Assembly: GCF_949298305.1 (NCBI RefSeq)
Contig: NZ_CASFWU010000005.1
Location: forward strand, 1 to 58,219
Direction of reading: 5' to 3'
DNA length: 58,219 bases
Source of the DNA: an uncultured Bacteroides sp.
GTDB lineage: Bacteria; Bacteroidota; Bacteroidia; Bacteroidales; Bacteroidaceae
Positions within the stretch are counted from its first letter, which is position 1. Each line of letters opens with the position of its first letter. This document shows, piece after piece, positions 1-8,730 of the stretch. Below the pieces are notes generated by a model. It had not been told where the DNA came from, searched no databases, and saw nothing but the letters and a program-made list of their open reading frames with translations. The translations under genes and the position numbers were made by a program.

Positions 1-764
1 GCGGTGTAACTGCTCAACAATCCGGCATCACCCAGCAGCTTCGACATCTTATACAAACGGTAATTAAAAGTACGCAAGGCACGTTGGTACTGCCTGTATT
101 CGTCACTTCCAGGACACTGGATGCAGGGAAAAAGATAAGGTGAATTTTTATCCTTATTCTGCAACTGGCGTATCAGTTCCATGGCCTTTGGCTCCACCCG
201 GACTGTCAGCGAGGACCCCGTCTTACGCCTGCGGTAACTAATGACATCACCATTCAAGTCGCAGCGGCGCATGAAAGCAATGTCGACAAAGGGAATGCCC
301 CGCAGCATGAAGAGCAACAGAAAGAGCATACGGGCACTCTCCAGATTGTGGTCTGTGGACAGCGGTTCCTGCAGACGCCGGAAGACATCCGCCCCCACCG
401 CACGCTTCACCGACCTTTCCGTACCTGTATAGACCCCATTGAACAGCCGGCTGCGATAGGGGGCAATGCCTGCATCTACCGCACGAAAGTACACAGCACG
501 CAGCATGCGCATGTAAGTAGAAACGGTGTTCCAGCGGAGTTGGCGAGCAAGCAGAAACATCTGGAACGAGCTCAGCCACTCGGGAGTCACATCGGAAAAT
601 GCCAGCGGACGCCCCTGCATGAACTCATTCACACGATTGCAAGTGCTCTGGTATATGTGAGCCGTACCCATGCGCCCCTCCTGACGGAGATTTGCCACGA
701 CCTCTGCCATAAAACACGACACATACCTTTCCTTCGGTTTCGTTGTTAGCTTTCTTTTTTTCAT
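1..764 (-). CDS. Tyrosine recombinase/integrase, 3' part beyond window
   Basis: A minus-strand frame stays open from an ATG at 764 to the left edge (about 254 codons visible). The N-terminal part is basic and resembles an SAM-like core-binding domain (residues ~10-110, with WNTVSTYMRMLRAVYFRA). The catalytic domain begins with MLRGIPFVDIAFMRR, which carries the first catalytic Arg in the form typical of Bacteroides integrases, and continues into the beta-hairpin Lys in SYRRRKTGSS. The His-x-x-Arg box and nucleophilic Tyr would lie outside the window. This subfamily includes invertases of surface-antigen promoters and integrases of mobile elements; nothing visible decides between them. No inverted-repeat recombination site was recognised beside it. 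Confidence 0.85.
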   Translation of the reverse strand, partial: MKKRKLTTKPKERYVSCFMAEVVANLRQEGRMGTAHIYQSTCNRVNEFMQGRPLAFSDVTPEWLSSFQMFLLARQLRWNTVSTYMRMLRAVYFRAVDAGIAPYRSRLFNGVYTGTERSVKRAVGADVFRRLQEPLSTDHNLESARMLFLLLFMLRGIPFVDIAFMRRCDLNGDVISYRRRKTGSSLTVRVEPKAMELIRQLQNKDKNSPYLFPCIQCPGSDEYRQYQRALRTFNYRLYKMSKLLGDAGLLSSYT

Positions 765-1145
765 ACTTCTTATTTTTGGGTTAATAAAAAACAGCAGAGA
801 CGTCTTCCCGATGCGGGATGAAGCATCTTCTACCGGAATGCAAATTACACAAAATGCAAGACTTATCATTGCAAACTTGCGGAAACTGCAACTAAACAGA
901 ACGCCTGCCGTGTGATTTGGTGCGTACAGGAAACTGTTTTTAGGCTATTTTCAGACAAAGACACCGGCAAGCGCCCGGAACGGAAGCTGCCATCTCCGGC
1001 AGGGATGGGTGCGGAACCTGCTTTCCCTCCTTCCGGAATCCCAATCCGGCCACACACCGGCTTTCTGCACCCCTGCGTAAAAAAATGACCGTCAAAGAAA
1101 GTGTCCAAATTGAGAATTGCCTGTCCGTAAATCCAACAAAAGCCG
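765..1145. other. Gene-free spacer between recombinase and MFS gene
   Basis: About 380 bases between divergent genes with no convincing ORF. It contains a small hairpin at 810-827 (GATGC/GCATC). It also holds a possible larger fold: GCAGGG at 999-1004 and GTGC at 1009-1012 can pair with GCACCCCTGC at 1067-1076, enclosing several CCGG-containing short stems. No matching RNA family was recognised. No clear TAnnTTTG box was found for the recombinase. Confidence 0.5.
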
Positions 1146-1153
1146 TATCTTTG
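1146..1153 (+). promoter_or_regulatory. -7 promoter box of the MFS gene
   Basis: TATCTTTG is an exact match to the Bacteroides -7 consensus TAnnTTTG. It lies only 4 bases before the ATG at 1158, so a transcript from it would begin at or next to the start codon. No good TTTG is present at 19-21 bases upstream (the nearest TTG is 26 away). Confidence 0.5.
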
Positions 1154-1157
1154 CGGC

Positions 1158-2333
1158 ATGAAAGTGGAATTGAAAGAAAACAGCGGGCTACCCGCACACA
1201 TCTTATGGACGCTTGCCATCGTGGCAGGCATATCGGTAGCCAACATCTATTATAACCAACCCCTGCTGAACCTGATCAGGCACGACTTGGGGGTATCCGA
1301 GTTTCAAGCCAACCTGATAACGGTCATCACCCAAATAGGCTATGCGCTGGGACTGCTGTTCATTGTCCCGCTGGGCGACCTGTACAGACGCAAGATAATT
1401 ATTCTTGCCAACTTCACCCTGCTGATATTCTCCCTGCTTGCCATCGCATGGGCTCCCAACATTCACACGGTGTGGGCAGCTTCGCTACTGACAGGTATCG
1501 GTTCGATGATTCCCCAGATATTTGTCCCGATTGCCTCGCAATTCTCACGCCCGGAGAACAAGGGGCGCAACGTAGGCATTGTCATATCGGGATTGCTGAC
1601 CGGCATACTGGCCTCGCGCGTCGTAAGCGGGTACGTAGGCGATGTGATGGGATGGCGCGAAATGTATCTGATTGCCGCTGTACTGATGGCCCTGTGTGCT
1701 GTGGTGGTGCTGAAGGTATTGCCGGACATCCGCCCGACGTTTGAAGGACGGTACGGCGGCCTGATGAAGTCACTCTTCCTGCTGATACGCGACTACCCTG
1801 CCCTGCGCATCTATTCGATACGTTCGGGGCTGGTGTTCGGCTCGTTTCTGGCCATGTGGTCGTGTCTGGCTTTCAAAATGGCCGGTGCCCCCTTCCATGC
1901 AGGGAGCGACGTGGTGGGTTTTCTGGGCCTGTGCGGCATAGCCGGGGCACTGACCGCCTCGTTTGTGGGCGGATACGTCAAGCGTGTGGGCATACGCAAC
2001 TTCAACTACATAGGCTTTGCCCTGAACCTCTCCGCCTGGTCCCTGCTCTACTTCTGCGGGAACACGTACGCAGGCATCATTGCGGGCATTCTACTGATAG
2101 ACATAGGCATGCAGTGTGTACAGCTGAGCAACCAGGCCAGCATCTTCGAGCTATGTCCCTCGGCCTCCAACCGCGTAAACACCATCTTTATGACCACCTA
2201 CTTTATAGGCGGTTCGCTGGGCACCTTCCTTGCCGGAAGCTGCTGGGAGATGTGGGGATGGACGGGAGTGGCCTGCGCCGGCACAGCGCTTACCTTGTGC
2301 GCCGCCCTGCTCACGGCCTGCACCACGAAGTAA
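1158..2333 (+). CDS. MFS transporter (drug exporter-like permease)
   Basis: A 391-residue, strongly hydrophobic protein with about 12 membrane segments, so a cytoplasmic-membrane secondary transporter. The early NIYYNQPLL stretch after TM1 and the GDLYRRKIIILANF loop (the MFS signature between TM2 and TM3) place it in the major facilitator superfamily, near YgaY/Bcr-like permeases. The cytoplasmic middle loop at about residue 195 (PDIRPTFEGRYGG) separates the two six-helix halves. Substrate cannot be read from sequence; efflux of a small amphipathic compound is the usual guess. It is a single gene with its own promoter box and no ribosome-binding site, possibly leaderless. Confidence 0.85.
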   Translation: MKVELKENSGLPAHILWTLAIVAGISVANIYYNQPLLNLIRHDLGVSEFQANLITVITQIGYALGLLFIVPLGDLYRRKIIILANFTLLIFSLLAIAWAPNIHTVWAASLLTGIGSMIPQIFVPIASQFSRPENKGRNVGIVISGLLTGILASRVVSGYVGDVMGWREMYLIAAVLMALCAVVVLKVLPDIRPTFEGRYGGLMKSLFLLIRDYPALRIYSIRSGLVFGSFLAMWSCLAFKMAGAPFHAGSDVVGFLGLCGIAGALTASFVGGYVKRVGIRNFNYIGFALNLSAWSLLYFCGNTYAGIIAGILLIDIGMQCVQLSNQASIFELCPSASNRVNTIFMTTYFIGGSLGTFLAGSCWEMWGWTGVACAGTALTLCAALLTACTTK

Positions 2334-2580
2334 GACGACACGGGACATGCAGCGTACAAGCTGAATCCAGGGTGAAACGTCAAAGTTCACTGGTTCGGAC
2401 TGTATTCCAGCAAATTGAGAAGAAGGTGAAAGCGTGAACCCGGTTTCCGGGCCAACTGTTTTTCCGGTGAGTCTGTACCCTTCCACATGCCGCACCGAAG
2501 TTCCGGTTCCACAATCATTCACCCGACAGACATAAAAATAGGCCCCATCGGCATACAGACGTCACACACGAACGAAGCAA
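2334..2580. other. 3' spacer of MFS gene with weak hairpin
   Basis: Between the convergent MFS and LamG-like genes. The only structures seen are a short CCCGG-TTT-CCGGG hairpin at 2439-2451, soon followed by a T run, which could be a weak terminator for the MFS gene, and the 22-bp array that follows. Short open frames here are not convincing. Confidence 0.35.
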
Positions 2581-2668
2581 GCATCCTCCACGGACCGTGC
2601 AAGCATCCTCCACGGACCGTGCAAACATCCTCCACGGACCGTGCTGGCATCCTCCACAGACCGTGCAG
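2581..2668. repeat. Tandem array, four 22-bp units (family A)
   Basis: Four head-to-tail units start at 2581, 2603, 2625 and 2647. Units 1 and 2 are identical; units 3 and 4 differ at a few positions. Each unit contains GCATCCTCCA followed by the near-palindrome CACGGACCGTG. The period is not a multiple of 3, so it is not coding. Units resemble those at 30615-30680 (17 of 22 positions in the best pair, after rotating the frame). It sits between two convergent genes. Confidence 0.9.
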
Positions 2669-2849
2669 GCGTCCGACCTACCGGGACGGCCGCCCACCCT
2701 CGTCCAACGCAAAGCACGAAGTCCCCAAAGTGCTGTCACGGTCTGAAACCAATCAGGCACAAACCACGCAAGAGGACGCTTGGGGAAGTCTGTTCCTCCC
2801 GTCAGTCAGCGTGGCTTGTGCCTGCATCAGAATAGACAGAACCGGGTAA

Positions 2850-4436
2850 TCAGCGTTTGATGATGTAGTTGCGCACGAACTTATAGACAGCCGCAAAATA
2901 GAGCAGTATCATGACAAACGTCCATGCGACGACGAACAGGGCTATCACAACAGCAATCCCGAAAAAGAACGTAACCAGGCCTACCGGATTGAGCTCGGTA
3001 GTCCGTCCCACATACGAACCGTTGCGATAGACCTTGAAGTGTGAAACCGAATTGGCCAGACACCACGACAAGAAATTCATACCTACTTTCAGCCCGGCAA
3101 ACGCAGCCTCGCCCGCCATGACGGCCCCCGCAGCCACATTTCCGGCCAGGTTGGCCATGCTGTCTGCGAGCTGACGCGGCTGTTCCACTTCGCGTCCCCT
3201 CCAGGCAATGTAAGCAGGACACATGGAAACCACGGCATACGCCGCCAGTGCAATCCAATAGCCCAGGTATTTCCAGCTCAACACCATCCGCCAAAATTCG
3301 CCACTGAACAACGGCATGGCGATAATGGCCACGAAAGCTATCAGTACAAACGGGAACCATCCATTGAAAACAAACTTCGACGCCTGGTTGTGGAGAGCGG
3401 CCATCTCGTTGTACTCATAAATGATGTCGGTGTCCGTACACCCTGTCTGCATGGCCTTCAGCAGCGCTTCGCGGGAACGTTTCAGCCCGGCTCCGTTCTG
3501 GGGATAGGAGCAGGTCAGTCCGCCGTCTGCCGTCTCTGCCCAACTCCACGGCCGGTGAGCCTCTTCCAAATACTTCAAGGCCTGGGCACGCGCTTCCTCC
3601 TTGCTCAAACGGCTTCCGCCCCCAATGCTTTCCACATAATGGGCAGTGACGGGTGCAAAGCGTTCTTTCTTCTGCTTGACATAGAACCAGACAACCAGTC
3701 CTATCAGGATGATGTGCACAAAGAAGAATCCGTGTATGGAGGTTTGGTCGGCATCCATCTCTTCGGCATCATGCCTGTCAACGGACCCGCCGGCAATGGC
3801 CTCAATCTCGTCCTGGGTCAACACCCTGCCATAGACAGCCGCACGCTTCACCTGCAACCATTTGCCCGAAGCGATTCTGATGCTTTTGAACGGAGTGTTC
3901 TCGGATGAATATTCCTTCTTGGGTGAATAGAAACAGTAGTCATCGGTGCCGACAATGAGGTGGTTCTCGCCCGTCTGCGAATCGGAAGTCTGGATAAAGA
4001 CATACTCCTGACCGTTCTCCATGTTCAGGTCAATCTTCAGGTTGCGGGCATGTTCGCCATCGGCTGTAGAAGTACCGCGGATGATAATCCGGTTGTCGTC
4101 GAGCAACTCGAAGTAGGAAACTCCGCCCCCATGCAGCTCATCGTCCGAAAGCCAAACCAAACGTTTTCCCCTGATGGAATCCTTTTCTACCACCTGATAG
4201 ACCAGGACCAGGGTACGTTGTGGCAATGTAGCCTTGGATGCGTCAAACTTAACATAATAATCCTCACTCTCTTCCTGCCACTCCACCGGAAGCCCCTTGA
4301 CATTCTCAACAGGCTTTTCGCCAAATTGGATGTCCAGCATCAGCCGGTCTTCCGGAAGTTCTTTTGCCGACAGTGCGGCGCTTCCCCAGCACAGGGACAA
4401 AATTGCCGCAAGAAATAATAGACTGCGTGTTTTCAT
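2850..4436 (-). CDS. Secreted LamG-like domain plus multi-pass membrane protein
   Basis: The ATG at 4436 is preferred over one 33 bases upstream because it opens directly on a signal peptide (MKTRSLLFLAAILSLCWG); this gives 528 residues. Residues ~25-215 look like a concanavalin/LamG fold, ending in the typical VYGRVLTQDEIEAIAGG motif. A membrane segment follows (FFFVHIILIGLVVWFYV), then a cytoplasmic stretch and about four more hydrophobic segments. No function is recognised. It lies 75 bases downstream of the response regulator on the same strand and is probably part of that operon, suggesting a receptor or output of the two-component system. The LamG assignment is by motif only. Confidence 0.65.
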   Translation of the reverse strand: MKTRSLLFLAAILSLCWGSAALSAKELPEDRLMLDIQFGEKPVENVKGLPVEWQEESEDYYVKFDASKATLPQRTLVLVYQVVEKDSIRGKRLVWLSDDELHGGGVSYFELLDDNRIIIRGTSTADGEHARNLKIDLNMENGQEYVFIQTSDSQTGENHLIVGTDDYCFYSPKKEYSSENTPFKSIRIASGKWLQVKRAAVYGRVLTQDEIEAIAGGSVDRHDAEEMDADQTSIHGFFFVHIILIGLVVWFYVKQKKERFAPVTAHYVESIGGGSRLSKEEARAQALKYLEEAHRPWSWAETADGGLTCSYPQNGAGLKRSREALLKAMQTGCTDTDIIYEYNEMAALHNQASKFVFNGWFPFVLIAFVAIIAMPLFSGEFWRMVLSWKYLGYWIALAAYAVVSMCPAYIAWRGREVEQPRQLADSMANLAGNVAAGAVMAGEAAFAGLKVGMNFLSWCLANSVSHFKVYRNGSYVGRTTELNPVGLVTFFFGIAVVIALFVVAWTFVMILLYFAAVYKFVRNYIIKR

Positions 4437-4511
4437 AATAAATTGATATTGAATGAATGTCTGCAACAATGAAAGAAGGCAGCCCCATCCCTCCCCCTAC
4501 CCATCAGGAAT

Positions 4512-5159
4512 TCAGAGCGGAATGGTCAGGAAACCTTTTGTCAGAGCCTTTATGACCAGATCGGTGGCATTGCGTGCCGAAAACTTCAGCATCAGATTCT
4601 TGCGATGCCACTCTACGGTATTCTCCGAAATGAACAGATGCTGGGATATTTCATGGGTATTCATCCCCTTGGCCATTGCCTTGAGGATGTCCAGTTCGCG
4701 TGAAGTTGGCAGGATATCGGCCGAATCTGCATCTCCCTCGGCTTTGCCGGTCTCCTTATACAATTGTCTGAACCGCGGACAATAATATGTTTCGCCAGCC
4801 ATCAGGGCATGGACAGCTTCGAGCAAAGGCAGCGTGCCCGAGGATTTAAAGGCAACCGCATCAATGTCTGGATGCTTCAACTGCTTTACAATCCATACCT
4901 CTTCGTGCATGGTGCAAACAATAATCCTGGCAACCGGATTCATCCGCTTGATGTCAGCAGCCAGTGCAAAGCCATCAGCATCGGGCAACTCCAGATCCAT
5001 GATATACAAAGAAGGAGTATGGGTCTTCAGCATATCCAACAACTCCTTTCCACTGGTCGCCGCATAGACATTACCTATACCGGGGACTTCCTTCAACAAG
5101 GATTTAAGGCCCTCCAATACTAAGGAATGATCATCTACAAGAACTACATCAAAATCCAT
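4512..5159 (-). CDS. NarL/LuxR-type response regulator
   Basis: A 215-residue two-domain regulator. The receiver domain (1-120) has the acidic pair D9/D10, the phospho-acceptor D55 (YIMDLELPDADG), T83 and K105, so it appears fully functional. The LuxR-type helix-turn-helix covers about 150-212 (TSRELDILKAMAKGMN, then ISENTVEWHRKNLMLKF). It is encoded 84 bases after the TPR sensor kinase on the same strand and is its obvious partner. The DNA target is unknown; the adjacent LamG-like membrane protein gene is a candidate. Confidence 0.93.
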   Translation of the reverse strand: MDFDVVLVDDHSLVLEGLKSLLKEVPGIGNVYAATSGKELLDMLKTHTPSLYIMDLELPDADGFALAADIKRMNPVARIIVCTMHEEVWIVKQLKHPDIDAVAFKSSGTLPLLEAVHALMAGETYYCPRFRQLYKETGKAEGDADSADILPTSRELDILKAMAKGMNTHEISQHLFISENTVEWHRKNLMLKFSARNATDLVIKALTKGFLTIPL

Positions 5160-5243
5160 CGGTTGTCTGTTTTTTTATATTTGCAGACAAAGTTAACAAT
5201 TCGAGACGAAACACATCCCACGGAAAACCGTAGTTTCGGCAGG

Positions 5244-7028
5244 CTAAAAAACCGGAATGCGGACAACTATCTTCGTACCGTCCGCCACATCCATGTGGAA
5301 ACTGCCTTTCATGGCTGCCACCCTCTCTTTCATGGTCTGCATGCCCACCCCCGGACGGGACGAACCGGCGTATGTCCCATTGTCCTGGATACGAATCTCC
5401 AGATCGGGCAATTTCCACTCCAATGCAACGGATATCTTTGAGGCATGCGCATGCTTCAAGGCGTTGCTCACGGCTTCCTGCACAATGCGGTAGACATTCA
5501 ACATCATAGACTGCGGCAGGCCCGTCCAATCTACCTCAGGAGGCAAGGTCGTGAATTCTATCTGGCAGCTGGCGGTGGAAAGATTGTCCAGATAATTGGC
5601 TATCACTTCGGTAATGGTAGCTTCCTGGAACACCGGAGGCAGCAGCTCGTGGGAAACACGACGAATGCCCTCGCGGGTCTGCCGCAAGCTCTCCACCAAA
5701 GACTCGGCAGAGGTGTCTGCCGAACGGACGGCAAGTTCGATTGAGAAAAGGTCGTTGCAAATGCCGTCGTGCAGTTCTTTGGCCAGACGGGCATGTTCAT
5801 GCTCCAGCTTATCCAGATAATCGCGCGTCAGCTTCTGTTCCGTGGCCCGCTGCTGTTCCCTGAACTCATGCTCCAAAGCCTCCGACTGGCGTTTCTGGCG
5901 TTCTGCACGAAGTTTCTGACGCTGTAAAAGATAGGCAATGGCCAAGCCCAACACGACCAGAACAAAGGCAAAGACAGCCACCAGCATATACAGCCTCTGC
6001 CGTTCCTGCCGTTTTTCTTCGTTCAATTTCTGAATCTCCAGTTCCTTTTCCTTGCTCTCGTATTTGACCGAAAGTTCTTCCAGCTGGCGCGTTTTTTCCT
6101 TCTGGAAAAGAGAGTCGTTCAACATTTGAGCCTGTCTCAACGTCTGGTAAGCATTCTTATAGTCGCCCATGTTCCGATAGGCCTCGTGCAGGTTGTTGTA
6201 GACATCATACTGAAGGAACGGATAATTCTTCACCTCTTCTATTCCCAGCAACTTCTGAGAGGTGGAAATCGCAGCGCGATAGTTCTTATGACCGCTGTGC
6301 ATCAGATAAAGCACCTGATAGTAATTAATCAGGCTCATCACCGACGACACCTGCGGCAACAGGGCTTCGGCCCGGGCCATATATGGTTCCATCTGGGCCG
6401 AGGAAGCGCCTTCCCTGTCCACTATCAGGAGGTAATAGGTCAAGGCATTCAGCTCCGCATCGAATTGCCGCACTTCGTGAGACAACTCCATAGCCTTCAT
6501 CAGATATTCCTTGGCCCGGTCATTCTGCTTGCAGGATATGAAAACGGAGGAGGCTACCGCATAAATCTGGGAACGGAAAGCCTTGTCGGAGCACTTGTCT
6601 GCCAATGTGGCTGCACGCAAAGCATATTCGCCGGCCTTTTCGGGAGACTTCATATCCAAATGCAAGGCGGCGAGGTTGTTATAAAGCACCACAGCACTCT
6701 GCAGTTCATCCTCGACAGAGAAATCCAGACTGTCCAAACATGACAAGGCCTCATCGTAAGAACCGACGGCCTCCTGCAAGGCACCCGAGGAACGCAGATA
6801 TACACCTTGTGACGTATAGAATGACACCTTGACATCAGCCTGCCCGAGGCTGCGGACAGTCGGAACCAGATTGCGACAGATAACAAGAGCCGAATCGACA
6901 CGCCCTACCTGATAAAGCGAATCGGCAATTTCCAAAGAACGGACAATGCGCAGAGAGTCATTCCGGGCTGCCACCGCGGCCCAAACAAACAGCAAACAAA
7001 GCAATGACAGCCCTCTTCTTTTACCCAT
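5244..7028 (-). CDS. TPR-containing sensor histidine kinase (HisKA_3 type)
   Basis: The start at 7028 (MGKRRGLSLLCLLFVWAAVAA, a signal sequence) is chosen over a GTG at 7088. The ~594-residue protein has a periplasmic region of tetratricopeptide-like helices (about 30-340), a coiled segment, one membrane helix (LYMLVAVFAFVLVVLGLAIA), a second coiled coil, then a NarX/DesK-type dimerisation domain with phospho-acceptor His in KELHDGICNDLF. The HATPase domain has an N box (VQEAVSNALKHAHA), DNGTYAG and GVGMQTMKERV. Its G1 box reads DNGTYAG rather than DxGxG, slightly off consensus. It pairs with the regulator immediately downstream. TPR ectodomains of this kind are common in Bacteroidetes; the ligand is unknown. 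Confidence 0.93.
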   Translation of the reverse strand: MGKRRGLSLLCLLFVWAAVAARNDSLRIVRSLEIADSLYQVGRVDSALVICRNLVPTVRSLGQADVKVSFYTSQGVYLRSSGALQEAVGSYDEALSCLDSLDFSVEDELQSAVVLYNNLAALHLDMKSPEKAGEYALRAATLADKCSDKAFRSQIYAVASSVFISCKQNDRAKEYLMKAMELSHEVRQFDAELNALTYYLLIVDREGASSAQMEPYMARAEALLPQVSSVMSLINYYQVLYLMHSGHKNYRAAISTSQKLLGIEEVKNYPFLQYDVYNNLHEAYRNMGDYKNAYQTLRQAQMLNDSLFQKEKTRQLEELSVKYESKEKELEIQKLNEEKRQERQRLYMLVAVFAFVLVVLGLAIAYLLQRQKLRAERQKRQSEALEHEFREQQRATEQKLTRDYLDKLEHEHARLAKELHDGICNDLFSIELAVRSADTSAESLVESLRQTREGIRRVSHELLPPVFQEATITEVIANYLDNLSTASCQIEFTTLPPEVDWTGLPQSMMLNVYRIVQEAVSNALKHAHASKISVALEWKLPDLEIRIQDNGTYAGSSRPGVGMQTMKERVAAMKGSFHMDVADGTKIVVRIPVF

Positions 7029-7088
7029 AACTGCATAGTTGAAATAATGAAAAAACTCTGCGGACAGGAACTCCGGCCGATGGCTCAC

Positions 7089-7775
7089 TCAAAGCGCTTT
7101 CCAGAACTTCTGGAAATCTTTGTAACGGCCGTAACAGGCCAGCTGGTCACCTTCCTTAATCTGGGTGTCGGCAGGCAACGTATTTACAACATTGTGATCC
7201 ACATAAGAGATTCCGAGGCAATTGCATAGCTTCTCCTCGCGCTTCAAGGCAAGCAGTTGCAAACCAAATTCCTCGTCCAGCTTCAACTCACTCACATAAT
7301 AGCCAACCAGTTTGGCCGGGACTGTAAACTTGACCACGTAATATTCCTGATCTATCTGGAAAGTCTCCATATCCGCACCAAACTCAAACAAGCGCACCAC
7401 CCCCCGGGCAGCATCCTCCTCAGGGGTAAGAATACGGTCAAGGCCGAAAGCATCGAGCACTGAACGATGGACAGAATCAATGGCACGGGCATAGATGTGC
7501 TTCACCTTCCGCTGCTTCAGTAAGGCCACGACACGTATGGAAGCACCGAAATTCTCACCAATGGCCACAATCACCACATCTACCGTATTCAACGGCAACA
7601 CAGACAAAGCCTGCTCGTCGGTAGCATCGAGGACGAAGGCGGTCGCAACCGTATCTTTCAGACTTTCTACCCGGGTGGCACTGACATCCGCCCCTATCAC
7701 TTCATGGCCCAACGCCGTCAATTCCTCGGCAAGCACATGGCCGTAGTTTCCCAAGCCGATAATGATATATTTCAT
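7089..7775 (-). CDS. Potassium channel regulatory subunit, KtrA/TrkA-like
   Basis: A 228-residue cytoplasmic protein. Residues 1-130 form an RCK/TrkA-N Rossmann domain with GLGNYG and the acidic D30 expected for NAD(H) binding; the C-terminal ~80 residues match TrkA-C. In the family this gates a TrkH/KtrB potassium channel in response to nucleotides or c-di-AMP. No trkH/ktrB gene is in the window, which is odd because the pair is usually adjacent. Its stop overlaps a possible GTG start of the sensor kinase, and the intergenic spacing suggests one transcript for KtrA, kinase and regulator. Confidence 0.85.
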   Translation of the reverse strand: MKYIIIGLGNYGHVLAEELTALGHEVIGADVSATRVESLKDTVATAFVLDATDEQALSVLPLNTVDVVIVAIGENFGASIRVVALLKQRKVKHIYARAIDSVHRSVLDAFGLDRILTPEEDAARGVVRLFEFGADMETFQIDQEYYVVKFTVPAKLVGYYVSELKLDEEFGLQLLALKREEKLCNCLGISYVDHNVVNTLPADTQIKEGDQLACYGRYKDFQKFWKAL

Positions 7776-7919
7776 CGCTATTACAAATTACAAATCAAAA
7801 GAAGCAACCCTATCCAAGCAGCAGTCTTCCCTTTAGAAACAAAAAAGGGACACAGTTATACGGACAATCAATCTTTTACCCGTATAAATCCGTATCCCGA
7901 AAACTCTATCAAAAACGTA

Positions 7920-8378
7920 TTATCTCAAACGGTCCATAGCCTTAACCATCAATTCGTCACGATAAATGGCACGGAACGCAAGATAATTCAGAATAATGCA
8001 TACAGCCGGCAAACAAAGCGCCCATCCGACGCGGAAAGAAGCCGCTTCCAGGTTCGACTTCAACATGTACATGAAAATAAAAAATGCCACATAGAACCCT
8101 ATCAGCAGAATGGAACTAAAAATGGACATGCGTACCTGCAACATACGATTGCGGAACAGAAATATGGTACACAAATCCACTATGGCACTCAATAACAATA
8201 TTCCGAACAAGCCCCACGTGGACTGCAAACTGCCGTCGGTCAGTGAGACCCCCAGCGGTTTGAATACCATGGAGGTTATATTATCCGGCGCCAGGAACTG
8301 TCCCATAGGCATACAAAGAGCCACTCCCAGCAGGATAGCGGCCAACAACAAATAGACAGATTGAATACGCTGTATCAT
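7920..8378 (-). CDS. DUF4293 family four-helix membrane protein
   Basis: A 152-residue protein with four hydrophobic segments (about 7-27, 55-75, 85-108, 120-142) and a basic C-terminus, matching from memory the Bacteroidetes DUF4293 family. No function is known. Its ATG overlaps the stop codon of the omega gene by one base (TAATG arrangement), so translation is probably coupled and it is the last gene of the bamD-rpoZ operon. That position is conserved in Bacteroidetes as far as I recall. A role in envelope assembly would be guesswork. Confidence 0.8.
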   Translation of the reverse strand: MIQRIQSVYLLLAAILLGVALCMPMGQFLAPDNITSMVFKPLGVSLTDGSLQSTWGLFGILLLSAIVDLCTIFLFRNRMLQVRMSIFSSILLIGFYVAFFIFMYMLKSNLEAASFRVGWALCLPAVCIILNYLAFRAIYRDELMVKAMDRLR

Positions 8379-8713
8379 TATTGCAATTTTTCTTTTTCTT
8401 TAGAAGGGTTACGATAGTAAACTTTTCCTTCCAAATATTCCTGCGTGGCAATCAAAGTCGGTTTCGGCAACTTTTCATAATAACGGGAAATTTCAATCTG
8501 CTCGCGATTTTCAAAGACTTCCTCCAGATTGTCATTATAAGAAGCGAATTCGGCCAATTTCTTGGAAAGGTCGTTTTTTATCTCCACACTGATTTGGTTA
8601 GCACGCTTTGCAATAATCGACACAGTTTCGTAGATGTTGCCTGTATCCTCACACAGCTCCATCAGGTCACGGGTCACTGTGGTAGTAGGAGCATTCGTCT
8701 TTCTGTAATCCAT
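8378..8713 (-). CDS. rpoZ: RNA polymerase omega subunit, Bacteroidetes type
   Basis: A 111-residue protein with the Bacteroidetes omega pattern: TVTRDLMELCEDTGNIYETV near the N-terminus, followed by IIAKRANQISVEIKNDLSKKL, the counterpart of the AxRARQI helix that contacts the beta' subunit. A longer C-terminal tail than in E. coli omega (NLEEVFENREQIEISRYYEKLPKP and on) is usual in this phylum. It is encoded 17 bases downstream of bamD and overlaps the DUF4293 gene, so it is transcribed from the bamD promoter. Confidence 0.85.
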   Translation of the reverse strand: MDYRKTNAPTTTVTRDLMELCEDTGNIYETVSIIAKRANQISVEIKNDLSKKLAEFASYNDNLEEVFENREQIEISRYYEKLPKPTLIATQEYLEGKVYYRNPSKEKEKLQ

Positions 8714-8730
8714 AATTCTTTTATTTATTA

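Noticed and set aside
2581..2668. CRISPR array
   Set aside because: Units abut each other with no unique spacers, the 22-bp period is too short for repeat plus spacer, and no cas genes are present.
2487..2849. Plus-strand ORF of 120 codons through the 22-bp array
   Set aside because: The period is not a multiple of three, so the array gives different peptides in each unit; no coding signature or promoter.
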